7,816 bases of DNA from UMGS1649 sp045637095 (GTDB taxonomy: Bacteria > Bacillota > Clostridia > TANB77 > CAG-465), in contig JAZTYX010000060.1 of NCBI GenBank assembly GCA_045637095.1, positions 1-7,816 of the forward strand, written 5' to 3'. A program made the translations under genes and the position numbers. The notes under the pieces are model-generated. The model searched no databases. It was given only the letters and a program-made list of their open reading frames with translations, and had not been told where the DNA came from. This document shows positions 6,097-7,816 of this stretch, piece by piece. Numbering within the stretch: position 1 is the stretch's first letter; the number at the start of each line of letters is the position of its first letter.

Positions 6097-6978
6097 TTAT
6101 AGTCGAAAATTAGAAGATAAATCTGTATAAACATTCTCAATAGTTCCTATCCCGTTATTATTGGATAACAATATAACCCTTGAAACATATCCTTCTTTAA
6201 CTAGATTAGATATATCCGAAAGCAGCAAATCATTAATGTTTTTCCCGTGCATAGTAGCTATAAAATTAACACCACTTATACTTAAATATTTAAGTGCTTC
6301 AGCATCTGCTTTAGTTCCAATTTCATCTATACATATAACATCTGGCGCCATGCTTCTTACAGCAATTCTTATTCCAACTTCTTTGCTCCCACCACTAATT
6401 ACATCAGTTCTATCTCCTACATCTAAAACACATCTAGAATCGCACATAGGCGCTATCTCTCCTCTTTCATCTACAATACACACATTCTTACCTTTGTTGC
6501 TAATATTTCTGGCTAAATCTCTTAATAACGTTGTTTTTCCACATAACGGCGGAGATAATATAATTGTATTTAATACTAAATTTGAAACTAATACTTCGTC
6601 TAATACATCATCACTAATCCCAATATGTTCTCTAGCTATGCGTATGTTCATAGAAGATATGTTTTTAACATTACCTACCGCTCCATCTTTTAATACAAGT
6701 TCACCAACCACCCCTATCCTATGACCGCCTGTTATTGTAACAAAACCATTATTAATCTCTTGTTGCACAGAATATATACTGTTAGAAGATATGTTTTTTA
6801 ATATATTTATTAAATCTATCTTTGAAATAATATATGGCAAAACTATTTCCTCGAGCCCATAGTATAAATATATGTTTTTTCCCACTCTTAATCTTATCTC
6901 TGTTAAATCGTTTAACCTTCCAGCCGCAACAATTAAAGACTTAATTTCTATAGGTAAATTATCTAAAACATTATCCAT
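6097..6978 (-). CDS. spoIIIAA: SpoIIIAA, secretion-type ATPase of the forespore channel
   Basis: SpoIIIAA is the cytoplasmic ATPase of the complex, related to type II/IV secretion and pilus ATPases. From the chosen start it has 293 residues (B. subtilis about 307). Landmarks are LTEIRLRVGK (about 25-34), TGGHRIGVVGE (83-93), Walker A SPPLCGKTT (142-150), IVDERGEIAP (168-177), Walker B VICIDE (214-219) and ATMHG (241-245). The first Walker A glycine is serine here, and GKTT is intact. The ATG at 6978 is chosen because GGTGG lies 4 nt upstream and the protein then begins MDNVLDNLP, as in homologues. The longer frame from 7047 has no ribosome site and would add a hydrophobic stretch unsuited to a soluble ATPase. 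It is the first gene of the operon. I could not see a clear sigma-E promoter in 6979-7100. Confidence 0.95.
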   Translation of the reverse strand: MDNVLDNLPIEIKSLIVAAGRLNDLTEIRLRVGKNIYLYYGLEEIVLPYIISKIDLINILKNISSNSIYSVQQEINNGFVTITGGHRIGVVGELVLKDGAVGNVKNISSMNIRIAREHIGISDDVLDEVLVSNLVLNTIILSPPLCGKTTLLRDLARNISNKGKNVCIVDERGEIAPMCDSRCVLDVGDRTDVISGGSKEVGIRIAVRSMAPDVICIDEIGTKADAEALKYLSISGVNFIATMHGKNINDLLLSDISNLVKEGYVSRVILLSNNNGIGTIENVYTDLSSNFRL

Positions 6979-7051
6979 AAAACCACCGATTAAAATATAT
7001 AATAAAAAGAAAATATAAATTGTCGTTTTTTGCGTATTTTCCGCCATTTTC

Positions 7052-7081
7052 TTGACTTTTTACTAAACCATATGATATAAT
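7052..7081 (+). promoter_or_regulatory. Strong extended -10 sigma-A promoter for the small membrane protein gene
   Basis: TTGACT (7052-7057), an 18-nt spacer and TATAAT (7076-7081) are preceded by TG-A, giving TGATATAAT. Transcription would start near 7088, leaving a leader of about 60 nt. The arrangement (TTGACT, 18-nt spacer, TGn before TATAAT) matches the structured-RNA promoter at 2121-2150. Confidence 0.8.
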
Positions 7082-7101
7082 ACAAACAGAAAAAAACTTA
7101 G

Positions 7102-7124
7102 TATTCTAATAATTATTTAGAATA
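7102..7124 (+). promoter_or_regulatory. Inverted repeat in the leader of the small membrane protein gene
   Basis: TATTCTAA (7102-7109) and TTAGAATA (7117-7124) are perfect complements around a 7-nt loop. They sit in the 5' leader, 25 nt before the start codon and upstream of the AAGGAAAGGAAGG ribosome site. It could be an RNA hairpin that stabilises the message or an operator for a dimeric regulator. The stem is A/T-rich and has no U-run, so it is not a terminator. Confidence 0.4.
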
Positions 7125-7149
7125 AATCTATAAGGAAAGGAAGGTTGCA

Positions 7150-7350
7150 ATGTTAGCGCTTAAAATAGTCCTGTATTATTTCGCATGCTTTTGCATAGCG
7201 CTCCCACTTTTGTCTAGACTGTTTCAAGTTAACGAAACAGAAAGCGAACGGAAGTACAAAGGTGAATACCCGTGGAAGCTGATGCGAACAGTGTTTATTG
7301 CAGGATTAGTGATACTAACTATTGCGGTGGCACTGACGATCTATTGCTAA
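7150..7350 (+). CDS. Small two-helix membrane protein of unknown function
   Basis: This is a 66-residue protein I do not recognise. Residues 3-23 (LALKIVLYYFACFCIALPLL) and 46-65 (TVFIAGLVILTIAVALTIY) are membrane helices. Between them is a charged loop, RLFQVNETESERKYKGEYPWKL in outline. The start is well supported: a purine-rich ribosome site (GGAAAGGAAGG) lies just upstream, a strong promoter is at 7052-7081, and a terminator follows at 7360. It is the only gene on the plus strand, lying between the divergent spoIIIA operon and convergent uvrC. Its GC is about 41% (83 of 201 bases), well above the rest of the window, with CTG, GCG and CGG codons where neighbours prefer TTA and AGA. This may reflect transfer or selection for high expression. 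Confidence 0.75.
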   Translation: MLALKIVLYYFACFCIALPLLSRLFQVNETESERKYKGEYPWKLMRTVFIAGLVILTIAVALTIYC

Positions 7351-7359
7351 CCCACAACA

Positions 7360-7387
7360 AAAAGGAACAGTTAAAACTGTTCCTTTT
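7360..7387. terminator. Bidirectional terminator between the small membrane gene and uvrC
   Basis: AAAAGGAACAG (7360-7370), loop TTAAAA and CTGTTCCTTTT (7377-7387) form a perfect 11-bp hairpin with T-runs in both directions. It lies 9 nt after the small gene's stop and 11 nt after the uvrC stop, so it serves both converging genes. Confidence 0.92.
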
Positions 7388-7398
7388 GTGATTTTATA

Positions 7399-7816
7399 TT
7401 ACTTTATCTTATCTCTTAAACTTCTATGATATGTTATTACAAATCTATGCACTTCATCTTGAAGTTCTGTAATTAACTTAAATAGTCTTTTATTGTTTTT
7501 ATCTTCTCTTAAATCTATTTCTTGTTCATTTAAATCAATTATTCCACGTGTACGATGTTTATCGTCTTTTATCATACCAATTACAGGTACTGAAACATTA
7601 TTATTTTCTAATGTTTGTTTTACTGCATGCACTTGGTTTAACCCACCATCAATTAAAAACACATCTGGTAAAGGTAGTGTATCTACATGCTTAAGTCTTC
7701 TTGTTATTACTTCACTCATACATAGCACATCATTTTGTGTTTCTGTCCATTTAATTTTATATTTTCTATACTTACTTTTGTTAAACCCATTCTTTTCGTA
7801 AGTAATTCCCGCGCCA
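7399..7816 (-). CDS. uvrC: UvrC, 3' part (excinuclease nuclease domain), partial at window edge
   Basis: UvrC makes the incisions in UvrABC nucleotide excision repair. The frame is open to the window edge, so the 5' part lies outside; 138 residues are visible. They begin GAGITYEKNGFNKSKYRKYK and run into TQNDVLCMSEVITRR, the usual stretch before the catalytic core. The RNase H-like nuclease domain follows, with LPDVFLIDGG (Asp about residue 56), KDDKHRTRG (near 83-91) and ELQDEVHRFVITYHR (His about 123). These match the acidic and histidine positions of UvrC active sites. The protein stops at LRDKIK right after the nuclease domain. Typical UvrC continues about 60 residues into a helix-hairpin-helix DNA-binding domain, which is absent here. 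A clean terminator follows, so the ending looks natural. A GTG at 7728 is internal and is not the start. Confidence 0.93.
   Translation of the reverse strand, partial: GAGITYEKNGFNKSKYRKYKIKWTETQNDVLCMSEVITRRLKHVDTLPLPDVFLIDGGLNQVHAVKQTLENNNVSVPVIGMIKDDKHRTRGIIDLNEQEIDLREDKNNKRLFKLITELQDEVHRFVITYHRSLRDKIK

Noticed and set aside
6161..6724. Long plus-strand open frames opposite spoIIIA genes (this one, and 4843-5367 among others).
   Set aside because: They mirror conserved spoIIIA genes on the other strand, lack ribosome sites, and encode low-complexity S/T/I-rich products.
6979..7047. Longer SpoIIIAA beginning at the ATG at 7047.
   Set aside because: It has no ribosome site, adds a hydrophobic stretch to a soluble ATPase, and a well-placed GGTGG precedes the ATG at 6978.
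6979..7100. Sigma-E promoter for spoIIIAA.
   Set aside because: TCATAT on the minus strand (about 7074-7069) resembles a sigma-E -35, but the sequence 14 nt on (CAAGAAAA) matches the CATACAAT -10 poorly. I list no promoter although one is expected from the known biology.
1..7816. CRISPR arrays, insertion sequences, tRNA genes, prophage or defence genes.
   Set aside because: No regularly spaced repeats, transposase motifs, tRNA-like cloverleaf or phage/defence domain is visible.

Overview
The window is AT-rich (roughly 30% GC by eye) and carries the complete eight-gene spoIIIA sporulation operon, spoIIIAA to spoIIIAH, on the minus strand. That operon marks an endospore-forming Firmicute. The low GC, AT-heavy codons, short SpoIIIAF/AG/AH proteins and a BspA-type repeat surface protein suggest a Clostridia-type (possibly gut-associated) lineage. 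I cannot name a genus.

Layout from high to low coordinates on the minus strand: the 3' end of uvrC (7399-7816, continuing past the window edge), then a shared bidirectional terminator. Next comes a small plus-strand gene for a 66-residue two-helix membrane protein (7150-7350) with its own strong promoter. Divergent from it is spoIIIAA (6097-6978), followed after an unusual 90-nt gap by the tightly packed spoIIIAB-AC-AD-AE-AF-AG-AH (6006 down to 2147; gaps of 0-9 nt). After spoIIIAH lies a 360-nt stretch with no protein gene. It holds a near-consensus sigma-A promoter whose -35 box overlaps the spoIIIAH stop codon, a strongly structured RNA of about 250 nt, and a separate promoter for the last gene. 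That gene (90-1784) encodes a membrane-anchored protein with five 23-residue BspA/DUF285-like repeats and ends at a clear terminator.

The SpoIIIA proteins act together. They form a secretion-system-like channel in the outer forespore membrane: SpoIIIAA is the ATPase, AB resembles GspF, AC/AD/AE are multi-pass membrane proteins, and AF/AG/AH have ring-building domains. In characterised species the channel docks with forespore SpoIIQ and keeps late forespore transcription going after engulfment. The complete, intact, ordered operon suggests the host still sporulates.

The most interesting part is the unannotated minus-strand RNA at about 1863-2115. It has a strong extended -10 promoter, a coherent multibranch fold, five UCCC motifs, and 5'/3' complementarity that would compete with its terminator hairpin. 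I could not assign it to a known RNA family from memory. The raiA-motif RNA is one class to test, but I have no sequence match to claim. Secondary points are a UvrC that stops before the usual C-terminal helix-hairpin-helix domain, and the small membrane protein, whose base composition differs from its neighbours.
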